A stretch of 64,000 bases of DNA from Acidiphilium rubrum (GTDB lineage: Bacteria; Pseudomonadota; Alphaproteobacteria; Acetobacterales; Acetobacteraceae): positions 272,327-336,326 of the forward strand of contig NZ_FTNE01000001.1 of assembly GCF_900156265.1 (NCBI RefSeq). Reading direction: 5' to 3'. Below, piece by piece: positions 25,684 through 34,078 of the stretch. Every line of letters begins with the position of its first letter. The stretch's first letter is position 1. The notes under the pieces are model-generated. The model saw only the letters and a list, made by a program, of their open reading frames with translations. It was not told the origin of the DNA and did no database searches. A program made the translations under genes and the position numbers.

Positions 25684-26604
25684 ATGACCTATTTACGGGC
25701 CGACGATCTGCCCCACCGCCCGGCGGGCGAGCGGTTTCGCGCCTTGCTCGACCGTCCCGGCATTCTGCGCATCCCCGGCGCGCACAACGGCCTCGCCGCG
25801 CGCCAGGCGATGCGCGCCGGGTTCGAAGCGTGCTATCTCTCCGGTGCGGCGATGACTGCCTCGATGGGCCTGCCCGATCTCGGCATCATCACCGTCGATG
25901 AAGTGTGTTTCTTCGTCCGCCAGGCGGCGCGCGCATCGGGCCTGCCGGTCCTGGTCGATGGCGACACCGGCTATGGCGAGGCGCTCAACGTGATGCACAT
26001 GGTGCGCAGCTTCGAGGATGCGGGTGCCGCTGCCGTGCATATCGAAGACCAGTTGCTGCCGAAAAAATGCGGTCATCTGAACGATAAAAAACTCGCGACC
26101 CCGCATGACATGGCAGCCAAGGTCGCCGCCGCCGCCCACGCCCGCCGCCACCTCTACGTCATCGCCCGCACCGATGCCGCGGCGAGCGAAGGGATCGACG
26201 GCGCGGTGGCACGCGCGAAGCTCTATGTCGAAGCCGGCGCCGATGCGATCTTTCCCGAAGCCCTGCACAGCGCCGAGATGTTCCGCGAATTCGCCCGCCG
26301 CATGCCCGGCGTGCCGCTGCTCGCCAACATGACCGAATTCGGCCACACCCCGTTCTTCACCGCCGCCGAATTCGAGGCGATGGGGTTTCGCATGGTGATG
26401 TGGCCGGTCACCTCCCTGCGCGTCTCGGCCAAGGCGGTCGGCAGACTCTACGACGCGATCAAGCAGGACGACGGCGCGCAGAACTGCGTCGAAGCGATGC
26501 AGACCCGCGCCGAGCTTTACGAAACGATCGACTACGCCGGTTTCGAGGCGCTGGACGCCACGATCGTCAAGACAATCGTGCCGCAAGGAATGCCGCAGGC
26601 CTGA
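25684..26604 (+). CDS. prpB: 2-methylisocitrate lyase
   Basis: A 306-residue TIM-barrel of the isocitrate lyase/PEP mutase family, splitting 2-methylisocitrate to pyruvate and succinate. The KKCGH signature with catalytic Cys129 is at 127-131 and the Mg-binding DGDTGYG at 92-98. GAGGGC precedes ATG 25684. With prpD and prpC it completes the methylcitrate cycle; the aconitase step (acnD/prpF or acnB) is not in the window. Confidence 0.94.
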   Translation: MTYLRADDLPHRPAGERFRALLDRPGILRIPGAHNGLAARQAMRAGFEACYLSGAAMTASMGLPDLGIITVDEVCFFVRQAARASGLPVLVDGDTGYGEALNVMHMVRSFEDAGAAAVHIEDQLLPKKCGHLNDKKLATPHDMAAKVAAAAHARRHLYVIARTDAAASEGIDGAVARAKLYVEAGADAIFPEALHSAEMFREFARRMPGVPLLANMTEFGHTPFFTAAEFEAMGFRMVMWPVTSLRVSAKAVGRLYDAIKQDDGAQNCVEAMQTRAELYETIDYAGFEALDATIVKTIVPQGMPQA

Positions 26605-26618
26605 ACAAGGACAGCATC

Positions 26619-27791
26619 ATGGACGCCGTGACGGAGATTGACCCGACCAGCCCATTTGAATTGTCCGAGGCACAGCGCGCGATCGCCGAGATGGCTCGCG
26701 CTTTCGCGGATGCCCGGCTCGCACCGCACGCGCTCGATTGGGATGAGCGGAAAATCTTCCCGCTCGACGTCATCCGTGAAACCGCATCGCTCGGCATGGG
26801 CGGCATCTATGTGCGCGAAGCCAGCGGCGGCAGCGGCCTGACCCGGCTCGACGCCGCGTTGATTTTCGAGGCGCTGGCCACCGGCTGCCCGGCCATCGCC
26901 GCCTATATCTCGATCCATAACATGGTCGCCTGGATGATCGACCGCTACGGCGATCAATCCCAGCGCGACCGCTTCCTGCCCGATCTGGTCAGCATGAAAA
27001 CGCTCGCGAGCTATTGCTTGACCGAGCCCGCCTCCGGCTCCGATGCGGCGGCACTCACCACGCGGGCGCAGCCCGACGGCGATGAGTATGTGCTCGACGG
27101 TACCAAGCAATTCATCTCGGGCGCCGGCGAGACCGATCTCTATCTGATCATGGCGCGCACCGGCGGCAGCGGCGCCGGCGGCGTTTCGTGCTTCATCGTG
27201 CCGCGCGATGCCGCCGGCCTGTCGTTCGGTGCCAACGAGCGCAAAATGGGCTGGAACGCCCAGCCAACCCGCCAGGTGGTGCTCGATGCGGTGCGCGTGC
27301 CGGCCGCCAACCGGCTCGGCGGGGTGGGCGAGGGGTTCCGCATCGCCATGAGCGGTCTCGATGGCGGGCGGCTGAACATCGGCGCCTGTTCGCTCGGCGG
27401 TGCCCAGAAGGCGCTGGAGGCAACCATTGCCTACATGAAACAACGCACCGCCTTCGGCAAACGGCTCGATGAATTCCAGGCGCTGCAGTTCCGCCTCGCG
27501 GACATGGCAACCGAACTCGAAGCCGCGCGCGTCTTCCTGTGGTACGCCGCCGCAGCGCTCGACCGCCGCGCGCCCAACGCAACGTCGCTGTGCGCCATGG
27601 CCAAGCGCGTCGCGACCGACACCGGTTTTGATGTTGCCAATCAGGCGCTGCAACTGCACGGCGGCTACGGCTATCTGGCTGATTACGGCATCGAAAAGAT
27701 CGTACGCGATCTGCGCGTGCATCAAATCCTGGAAGGCACCAACGAGATCATGCGCCTGATCGTCGCGCGCGGCCTGATCGCGGACCGATGA
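26619..27791 (+). CDS. Isobutyryl-CoA (branched-chain acyl-CoA) dehydrogenase
   Basis: A 390-residue FAD enzyme of the acyl-CoA dehydrogenase family. CLTEPASGSDAAAL and the FISGAGETDLYLIMART flavin-binding region, AFGKRLDEFQALQFRLADMATELEAAR (split) and the C-terminal HQILEGTNEIMRLIVAR with catalytic Glu372 closely follow ACAD8, the valine-pathway isobutyryl-CoA dehydrogenase. Its position just before 3-hydroxyisobutyryl-CoA hydrolase and mmsB supports this. I start it at ATG 26619, 14 bp after prpB; AAGGAC lies just before. It overlaps the next gene by 4 bp. Confidence 0.88.
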   Translation: MDAVTEIDPTSPFELSEAQRAIAEMARAFADARLAPHALDWDERKIFPLDVIRETASLGMGGIYVREASGGSGLTRLDAALIFEALATGCPAIAAYISIHNMVAWMIDRYGDQSQRDRFLPDLVSMKTLASYCLTEPASGSDAAALTTRAQPDGDEYVLDGTKQFISGAGETDLYLIMARTGGSGAGGVSCFIVPRDAAGLSFGANERKMGWNAQPTRQVVLDAVRVPAANRLGGVGEGFRIAMSGLDGGRLNIGACSLGGAQKALEATIAYMKQRTAFGKRLDEFQALQFRLADMATELEAARVFLWYAAAALDRRAPNATSLCAMAKRVATDTGFDVANQALQLHGGYGYLADYGIEKIVRDLRVHQILEGTNEIMRLIVARGLIADR

Positions 27792-28834
27792 TGGATGCGC
27801 CGGACGTTCTGATCCGCACCGAAGGCCGGTGGGGCCACATCACGCTCAACCGCCCGCGCGCCCTCAACGCGCTCAGCTACGAAATGTGCTGCGCGATCGA
27901 CGATGCGCTCGCCGCCTGGCGTAGCGATGCCACGATCATCGGCGTGCTGATCGATGGCGCCGGTGAGCGCGGCTTCTGCGCCGGCGGCGACATTCGCGCG
28001 CTGTACCAGGCCGCCATCGGCGGCGACGCCGCATCGTCGGATATTTTTTTCGCCCGTGAATACCGGCTGAATGCGCGGATCGCGAATTTCCCCAAACCCT
28101 ATGTCGCCCTGATGGACGGCATCACCATGGGCGGCGGCGTCGGGCTGTCGGCGCACGGGTCGCACCGCATCGTCACCGAACGTACCATGCTCGCCATGCC
28201 GGAAGTCGGCATCGGCTTCATCCCGGATGTCGGCGCCACCCATCTGCTCGGCCGCGTACCCGATCAACTCGGCACCCATGTCGCCCTGACGGCAATGCGC
28301 CTCAGCCCAGCGGATGCATTGGCGATCGACCTCGCCGATCATCAAATCCCCGCATCCCGCCTCGATGATCTGCGCCATGATATCTTCGCGAGCGACACGA
28401 TCACCGAACTCGACCCGATCATCCAACGGTACGCCACCCTTCCAGCGCCCAGCGCCCTGCTCGCCCAGCGCGCCTGGATAAAAAAGTGTTATCAACATGA
28501 ATCGATAACCGAAATCCTCCACCACCTCGGCACCGCCGGCCCCGCCGCAGCCGCCACGCTCATCGCCGCCCAGTCGCCAACCGCGGTTCGCCTCGCCCTG
28601 CGTGCGTTGCGCGAGGCCCGCGCGTTCGGCGCGCTCGAACCCTGCCTGCAACAGGAATATCGCCTCGCGGTGCGCTGCACCCGCGCGCATGATTTCATCG
28701 AAGGCGTCCGCGCCGCCGTGGTCGACAAGGATCGCAACCCGCAGTGGCAGCCGCGCTCCGACCACGACATCGACGACGCCACGATCGATGAATATTTCGC
28801 GCCGCTCGGTGCCGCGGAGCTGCAGTTCGACTAA
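27788..28834 (+). CDS. 3-hydroxyisobutyryl-CoA hydrolase (enoyl-CoA hydratase fold)
   Basis: A 348-residue crotonase-fold enzyme releasing CoA from 3-hydroxyisobutyryl-CoA in valine breakdown. Longer than ordinary enoyl-CoA hydratases (~260), it has the HIBCH-type stretches GERGFCAGGDIRALYQ, MDGITMGGGVGLSAHGSHRIVTE and MPEVGIGFIPDVGATHLLGR, and the ECH_2-type C-terminus (KDRNPQWQPRS...). It is translationally coupled to the dehydrogenase before it and 20 bp from mmsB. An ordinary hydratase for the preceding step is not in the window. Confidence 0.9.
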   Translation: MMDAPDVLIRTEGRWGHITLNRPRALNALSYEMCCAIDDALAAWRSDATIIGVLIDGAGERGFCAGGDIRALYQAAIGGDAASSDIFFAREYRLNARIANFPKPYVALMDGITMGGGVGLSAHGSHRIVTERTMLAMPEVGIGFIPDVGATHLLGRVPDQLGTHVALTAMRLSPADALAIDLADHQIPASRLDDLRHDIFASDTITELDPIIQRYATLPAPSALLAQRAWIKKCYQHESITEILHHLGTAGPAAAATLIAAQSPTAVRLALRALREARAFGALEPCLQQEYRLAVRCTRAHDFIEGVRAAVVDKDRNPQWQPRSDHDIDDATIDEYFAPLGAAELQFD

Positions 28835-28854
28835 CAAAAATACGGGAGAACATC

Positions 28855-29751
28855 ATGTCCATCATCGGCTTCATCGGCTTGGGCAACATGGGCGGGCCGA
28901 TGGCGGCAAATCTGGTGCGCGCCGGCCATCGTGTCCAGGGCTACGATCTGGTGCCCGCCGCCTGCACAACCGCGGCAGCCCAAGGTGTGAGCATCATGCC
29001 CGATCTCCGCACCACCGCCGCCGGCTGCGATGCGGTCATTACCATGCTCCCCGCCGGTGCCGCGGTGCGTGCGCTCTACGACGATCCGTCCGGGATTCTC
29101 GAGACAGCGCCTGAAACCTGCCTGATGATCGATTGTTCGACCATCGATGTCGAATCCGCCTGCGCCGCCCACGCCATGGCGCAGCAATCCGGCCGGTGCG
29201 CGATCGATGCACCGGTCTCCGGCGGCGTCGGCGGCGCGGTGGCGGGAACCCTTACCTTCATGGCCGGCGGCACCCAAGCCGCCTTCGCCGCAGCGCAGCC
29301 CTTGCTCGCGGTCATGGGCACGCGCGTCGTTCACTGCGGTGCGGCCGGCGCCGGCCAGGCCGCGAAAATCTGCAACAACATGATCCTCGGCATTTCCATG
29401 ATCGCTGTCAGCGAGGCGTTCGCCCTGGCCGACCGCCTCGGCCTCGCCCGCCAGGCGCTGTTCGACGTCGCATCCACCGCATCGGGCCAGTGCTGGTCGC
29501 TCACCAGCTATTGCCCGGTGCCCGGTCCGGTGCCGGCCAGCCCGGCCAATCACGGCTACCGCCCGGGATTTTCCGCGGGCCTGATGCTGAAGGACCTGCA
29601 ATTGTCGCAAACCGCCGCCGCCCAATCCGGCGCGGTGACCGAACTCGGTGCCCACGCCGCGCGCATGTATCAGGCATTCGCCGAAGCCGGCCACGCGCAG
29701 GATGATTTCTCCGCGATTTTCCGCATGATCGCGGAACGGTCCGCGTCATGA
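28855..29751 (+). CDS. mmsB: 3-hydroxyisobutyrate dehydrogenase
   Basis: A 298-residue NAD-dependent beta-hydroxyacid dehydrogenase oxidising 3-hydroxyisobutyrate to methylmalonate semialdehyde. The Rossmann motif FIGLGNMGGPMAANL is at 6-20, the substrate-binding DAPVSGGVGGA at 118-128 and the catalytic Lys171 in GAGQAAKICNNMILG. GGGAGAACATC precedes ATG 28855. Methylmalonate semialdehyde dehydrogenase (mmsA), which would finish the route to propionyl-CoA, is not in the window. Confidence 0.93.
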   Translation: MSIIGFIGLGNMGGPMAANLVRAGHRVQGYDLVPAACTTAAAQGVSIMPDLRTTAAGCDAVITMLPAGAAVRALYDDPSGILETAPETCLMIDCSTIDVESACAAHAMAQQSGRCAIDAPVSGGVGGAVAGTLTFMAGGTQAAFAAAQPLLAVMGTRVVHCGAAGAGQAAKICNNMILGISMIAVSEAFALADRLGLARQALFDVASTASGQCWSLTSYCPVPGPVPASPANHGYRPGFSAGLMLKDLQLSQTAAAQSGAVTELGAHAARMYQAFAEAGHAQDDFSAIFRMIAERSAS

Positions 29752-31448
29752 CCGGTTTTGCCGCCGCAAGGCAATTCCTGCTCGAGCACCGCACCGATTA
29801 CGAAACCGCCTACACTGGCTTCCAACCGCCCGCGCCCGTGCCGTTCAACTGGGCGCTGGACTGGTTCGATGCCGTGCTGGCGACCGACGCCGCGCTGCGC
29901 GACCGTCCCGCCCTGCTGATCGACGATCCATCGAGCGGCGAGCAACTCAGCGTCAGCTTCAGCGCCATGGCGGCGCGCTCCAACCAGGCCGCGAATTTCC
30001 TGCGCAGCCTCGGCGTTGCGCGCGGCGACCGCATCCTGCTGCTGCTCGGCAACATCGCACCACTCTGGGAATTGATGCTCGCCGCCATGAAACTCGGCGC
30101 CGTCGTCATCCCCGCCACAATGCTGCTCACCGCCGAGGAATTGCGCGACCGCGTCGCGCGCGGCGGCGGCCGCTTCGTGGTCACCACGCCCGATCAGGTC
30201 GAAAAATACGATGGTCTGGGCTTGAACACCGTCAACATCGTGGTCGATGGCAACGACCGCCCCGGCTGGACACCCTACGCACCGCAGGCCCACGCAACCA
30301 GCCTCGCCCCCACCGGCGCAACCCAGGCCGATGACCCGCTGCTGCTCTATTTCACCTCAGGCACCACCGCCAAACCGAAACTCGTTCTGCATTCGCATTA
30401 TTCCTACCCGGTCGGCAGCCTCTCGACGATGTATTGGATCGGCCTGCAACCCGGCGATATCCATTTGAACATTTCCTCGCCCGGCTGGGCGAAACACGCG
30501 TGGAGCAGTTTCTTCGCGCCCTGGAGCGCCGGTGCCACCATCTGCATCGTCCGTCAGGCGAAATTCGATGCGCCCGCCCTGCTCGCCGCCATCGCGCGCT
30601 GCGCCGTCACCACGCTCTGCGCCCCGCCCACGGTCTGGCGCCATCTGGTCCAGCACGATCTGCGCGCCCATTCCAACCGGCTGCGTGAAATCGTCAGCGC
30701 CGGCGAACCGCTCAACCCCGAAATCATCGAACAGATCCGCGCCGCCTGGGGCATCACCATCCGCGACGGCTACGGCCAGACCGAAACCACCGCCCAAATC
30801 GGCAATCCCCCCGGCGCGCTGCTCAAACCCGGCGCCATGGGCCGCCCGCTGCCCGGCTATCGTGTCGCTTTGCACGACGGTGCCGATGGTGTGGTGGGCG
30901 AGGGCGAGGTCACCTTGGTCTGCACCCCATCCCGCCCGCTCGGCCTGATGCGCGGCTATCTCGATCCCGCAACCACCAGCCTGTTCGGTGCTGACCAACC
31001 CTGGTACCGCACCGGCGATGTCGCAACCATCGATGCCGATGGCTACCTCACCTTCGTCGGCCGCGCCGATGATGTGTTCAAATCATCGGACTACCGGATC
31101 AGCCCGTTCGAACTCGAAAGCGTCCTGATCGAACACCCAGCCGTCGCGGAAGCCGCGGTCGTGCCCCGGCCGGATGACGTCCGCCTCGCGGTCCCCGTTG
31201 CCTATGTCTCGCTGATCGCCGGCGCCCCGGCCGATGCCGCCACCGCCCGCTCGATCTTCGCGCATCTGCAATCCCGCGTCGCGCCGTTCAAACGCATCCG
31301 CGCGCTGGTGTTCGTCGATGATCTGCCCAAAACCATCTCGGGCAAAATCCGCCGCGTCCAGCTCCGCGCGGACGAGGTCAGCGGCACTTCGACGGGCATC
31401 CGATTCGACGAAGCCATCCTCACCGCGCCAAGCGGAGCCATCCCATGA
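29748..31448 (+). CDS. AMP-forming acyl-CoA synthetase (acetyl/medium-chain type)
   Basis: A 566-residue acyl-adenylate-forming enzyme. [19 protein letters not shown] is the nucleotide-binding motif (about 203-221). DGYGQTETT and [40 protein letters not shown] carry the hinge, and the catalytic lysine lies in [11 protein letters not shown] near the C-terminus. The ISPFELE type matches acetyl-CoA/medium-chain (ACSM-like) synthetases, so propionate, isobutyrate or similar short acids are likely substrates in this catabolic cluster (inference). It overlaps mmsB and the next gene by 4 bp each. Confidence 0.87.
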   Translation: MTGFAAARQFLLEHRTDYETAYTGFQPPAPVPFNWALDWFDAVLATDAALRDRPALLIDDPSSGEQLSVSFSAMAARSNQAANFLRSLGVARGDRILLLLGNIAPLWELMLAAMKLGAVVIPATMLLTAEELRDRVARGGGRFVVTTPDQVEKYDGLGLNTVNIVVDGNDRPGWTPYAPQAHATSLAPTGATQADDPLLLYFTSGTTAKPKLVLHSHYSYPVGSLSTMYWIGLQPGDIHLNISSPGWAKHAWSSFFAPWSAGATICIVRQAKFDAPALLAAIARCAVTTLCAPPTVWRHLVQHDLRAHSNRLREIVSAGEPLNPEIIEQIRAAWGITIRDGYGQTETTAQIGNPPGALLKPGAMGRPLPGYRVALHDGADGVVGEGEVTLVCTPSRPLGLMRGYLDPATTSLFGADQPWYRTGDVATIDADGYLTFVGRADDVFKSSDYRISPFELESVLIEHPAVAEAAVVPRPDDVRLAVPVAYVSLIAGAPADAATARSIFAHLQSRVAPFKRIRALVFVDDLPKTISGKIRRVQLRADEVSGTSTGIRFDEAILTAPSGAIP

Positions 31449-32212
31449 ACCTCACCGGCAAAACCGCCCTGGTCACCGGCGGCGGCTCCGGTCTCGGCGA
31501 AGCCACCGTCGCCATGCTGGTCGAGTCCGGCGCCCGCGTTCTGATCGCCGATATCGACGATGCCAAGGGCCGCGCCACCGCCGCCCGCTTCGCCGCCGCC
31601 ACCCGGTTTCACCGCACCGATGTCGCGCGCGAGGACGAGGCGGCGGCGGCAATCGCCGAAGCCACCGCCGCGTTCGGGGCGCTGGACATCCTGGTCAATT
31701 GCGCCGGCATCGCCCCCGGCGAACGCGTTCTGGGGCGCGACGCCCCGCACGATCTGGCGCGCTTCACCCGCGCCGTCACGATCAATCTGATCGGCACGTT
31801 CAACATGATCCGCCTCGCCGCCGCCGCCATGGCGGACAATCCACCGGATGAATCCGGCACGCGCGGCCTGATCGTCAACACCGCCTCGATCGCCGCGTTC
31901 GACGGTCAGATCGGCCAGGCTGCCTATGCCGCCTCCAAGGCCGGCGTCGTCGGCATGACCCTGCCGATCGCACGCGAACTCGCCCGCTCCGCCATCCGGG
32001 TGATGACGATCGCCCCCGGCCTGTTCGCAACGCCCATGATGGCAGGCCTGCCCGCCGCGGTGCAGGACTCGTTGGGCAGTTCGGTCCCGTTCCCGTCGCG
32101 CCTCGGCCAACCCGCCGAATTCGCGTCCCTGGTCCGCCATATCTGCGAGAACGACATGCTGAACGGCGAGACCATCCGCCTCGACGGCGCCTTGCGCATG
32201 CCGCCACGCTGA
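31445..32212 (+). CDS. HSD10-like short-chain dehydrogenase (3-hydroxyacyl-CoA / 2-methyl-3-hydroxybutyryl-CoA)
   Basis: A 255-residue [11 protein letters not shown] at 11-18 and D-I-D after the second strand (LIADIDD) indicate NAD use; YAASK holds the catalytic Tyr and Lys. The long loop after the catalytic Ser ([23 protein letters not shown]) and [13 protein letters not shown] are typical of the HSD17B10 group, which acts in isoleucine breakdown. That complements the valine genes upstream: both amino acids end in propionyl-CoA. Start overlaps the synthetase stop by 4 bp; it ends the long operon. Confidence 0.85.
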   Translation: MNLTGKTALVTGGGSGLGEATVAMLVESGARVLIADIDDAKGRATAARFAAATRFHRTDVAREDEAAAAIAEATAAFGALDILVNCAGIAPGERVLGRDAPHDLARFTRAVTINLIGTFNMIRLAAAAMADNPPDESGTRGLIVNTASIAAFDGQIGQAAYAASKAGVVGMTLPIARELARSAIRVMTIAPGLFATPMMAGLPAAVQDSLGSSVPFPSRLGQPAEFASLVRHICENDMLNGETIRLDGALRMPPR

Positions 32213-32261
32213 TCCCGGCTTGCGTATCCGCGCGACCGAAGCTATGACCGCCCGATCAAGT

Positions 32262-32336
32262 GGGCGCGTAGCTCAGCGGTAGAGCATCGCCTTGACATGG
32301 CGGGGGTCACAGGTTCAATCCCTGTCGCGCCCACCA
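32262..32336 (+). tRNA. tRNA-Val (anticodon GAC)
   Basis: 75 bases that fold as a full cloverleaf: acceptor GGGCGCG/CGCGCCC, D stem GCTC/GAGC, anticodon stem CGCC/GGCG around loop TTGACAT, five-base variable loop, T stem ACAGG/CCTGT with TTCAATC loop, discriminator A and an encoded CCA. The anticodon GAC reads GUC valine codons. No integrase or duplicated tRNA end is seen beside it. Confidence 0.96.
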
Positions 32337-32457
32337 GATTTTTCGAAGTGAATACAATCACTTATCAGGAAATCTGGCCCCGCCTTCCAATTCCAGCGCC
32401 AACCGGCGGACCACGCCACCAACGCCGCCGCATCATCCACGGGAGTCAACCATCATT

Positions 32458-33495
32458 ATGCGTGCCCTGATCGTTGAGCGTAAAGGCGTTCTGTCGCTCC
32501 GTGACATCAACCTGCCCGACACGCTCGGCCCGCACGACGTGCGGATCGCGATCGACACGGTCGGCATCTGCGCGAGCGACGTGCATTACTACACCCACGG
32601 CCGCATCGGGTCCTACGTCGTCAACGAGCCGATGGTACTCGGCCACGAAGCCGCCGGCACCATCACCGAAATCGGCACCGCGGTGCACGGCCTCGCCGCC
32701 GGCGATCGCGTCTGCATGGAGCCTGGCGTGCCGGACGCCAATTCCCGCGCCGCCAAACTCGGCATCTACAACGTCGACCCCGCGGTGCGCTTCTGGGCAA
32801 CCCCGCCGGTCCACGGCGTCCTCACCGCCGCGGTCGTCCACCCCGCCGCCTACACCTATAAACTGCCCGACAACGTCAGCTTCGCCGAAGGGGCCATGAT
32901 CGAACCCTTCGCCATCGGCATGCAGGCGGCCACACGCGCCCGCATCGTCCCCGGCGATGTCGCCGCGGTGATCGGCGCCGGCACCATCGGCATCATGATC
33001 GCCCTGGCCGCGCTGGCCGGCGGCTGTTCGCGCGTGCTGATCGCCGATTTCAGCGCGGAAAAACTCGCCATCGCCGGCCAGTATCCCGGCATCACGCCGG
33101 TCAATATCGCAACCGAACCCTTCCGCGCCGCCATCGCGCGCGAAACCGCCGGCTGGGGGGCCGATATCGTCTTCGAGGCGAGCGGCAGCGCCAAAGCCTA
33201 TGCCGACATCATCGACCTGGTCCGCCCCGGCGGCGCCCTCGTGCTGGTCGGCCTGCCGGTCGACACAGTGACGCTCGCGGTCCCCGAAGCCATCGCCAAG
33301 GAACTCCGCATCGAAACCGTGTTCCGCTACGCCAACGTGTTCGACCGCGCCCTCGCCCTGGTCGCCTCGGGCAAGGTCGATCTGAAACCGCTGGTCAGCG
33401 CAACCTTCCCCTTCGAAGACGCCATCGCCGCCTTCGAACGCGCCGCCGCCGGCCGCCCCACCGACATCAAACTGCAAATCCGCATCCCCGCGTAA
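32458..33495 (+). CDS. Zinc-type polyol (xylitol/sorbitol) dehydrogenase lacking the structural zinc site
   Basis: A 345-residue medium-chain dehydrogenase. The catalytic zinc residues are Cys38, His63 and Glu64 ([10 protein letters not shown] ... VLGHEAAG) and the cofactor motif is GAGTIGIM near 178. The string [16 protein letters not shown] is typical of sorbitol/xylitol dehydrogenases, which oxidise polyols to ketoses with NAD. The lobe that usually has four structural-zinc cysteines (after GVP) reads [16 protein letters not shown] with no Cys, so this zinc is absent. It is the first protein gene after tRNA-Val; ATCATT...ATG lacks a strong ribosome site. Confidence 0.87.
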   Translation: MRALIVERKGVLSLRDINLPDTLGPHDVRIAIDTVGICASDVHYYTHGRIGSYVVNEPMVLGHEAAGTITEIGTAVHGLAAGDRVCMEPGVPDANSRAAKLGIYNVDPAVRFWATPPVHGVLTAAVVHPAAYTYKLPDNVSFAEGAMIEPFAIGMQAATRARIVPGDVAAVIGAGTIGIMIALAALAGGCSRVLIADFSAEKLAIAGQYPGITPVNIATEPFRAAIARETAGWGADIVFEASGSAKAYADIIDLVRPGGALVLVGLPVDTVTLAVPEAIAKELRIETVFRYANVFDRALALVASGKVDLKPLVSATFPFEDAIAAFERAAAGRPTDIKLQIRIPA

Positions 33496-33529
33496 CGGCT
33501 CGGACCAGCCGGATGCCTCAAAAGGACCG

Positions 33530-33826
33530 ATGATGCCCGATGATGTCTCCGCCCGCTTCGCCGAACATTTCGCCGCCACGCTGACCGGCCTGACCGGCGT
33601 GGCGATCGAAACCGCCCCCCACGTCACCGGCGGCAGCGAAGACGCGACATTCTTCATGCGCCGCGTCCAGGAACGCGGCGGCCAGGCGATCTACGCCGTG
33701 GTGGGATCGGATATTCCCTCTGGCCACCACACGCCGGAATTCGATATCAACGAGGCTGATTTTCCCTGGGTGATCGAAGCCCTGGCAACCGGCATCATGG
33801 GCCTCGGCAGGAAATCGCCCGATTGA
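33530..33826 (+). pseudogene. C-terminal remnant of an M20-family amidohydrolase (AbgB-like)
   Basis: 98 residues that match only the tail of M20 peptidases/aminobenzoyl-glutamate hydrolases: a metal-binding SEDATFFMRRVQERGG and SGHHTPEFDINEAD. A full enzyme is ~400-480 residues. The 34 bp to the polyol dehydrogenase leave no room for the missing part, and AAGGACCG lies before ATG 33530, so the remnant may still be translated. Whether it has a function is unknown. A strong terminator follows 66 bp later. Confidence 0.7.
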
Positions 33827-33891
33827 ACGGGCGAGATCGGGCAGGGAGGGTCATGCTGACCGACTGCCGTTCAGATTGATTGACAAATACT

Positions 33892-33934
33892 CTGGAGCGT
33901 CGTGCTTTGAGCTTAACGCTCCAGTTTTTGTTTT
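33892..33934 (+). terminator. Strong intrinsic terminator
   Basis: CTGGAGCGT (33892-33900) pairs perfectly with ACGCTCCAG (33916-33924) over a 15-base loop, followed by TTTTTGTTTT (33925-33934). It ends the polyol dehydrogenase/M20 remnant unit before the convergent phosphoesterase gene. Confidence 0.85.
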
Positions 33935-34078
33935 ATCGCCCGGTTTCATGCGATCACGATGCCGCTCCCGCGTCAACCTGATCGCATATCGCTGTGAAGC
34001 GCCACAACGCTGTAGTCTTCCCCTGGATGTGGAAAGACTACGAGCGTCGTGAGAACCACTGAGCAAGAAATCCGGAGC

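Noticed and set aside
32213..32457. tRNA-Val as attachment site of an integrated element
   Set aside because: No integrase and no duplicated tRNA 3' end within the window; genes on both sides have normal composition.
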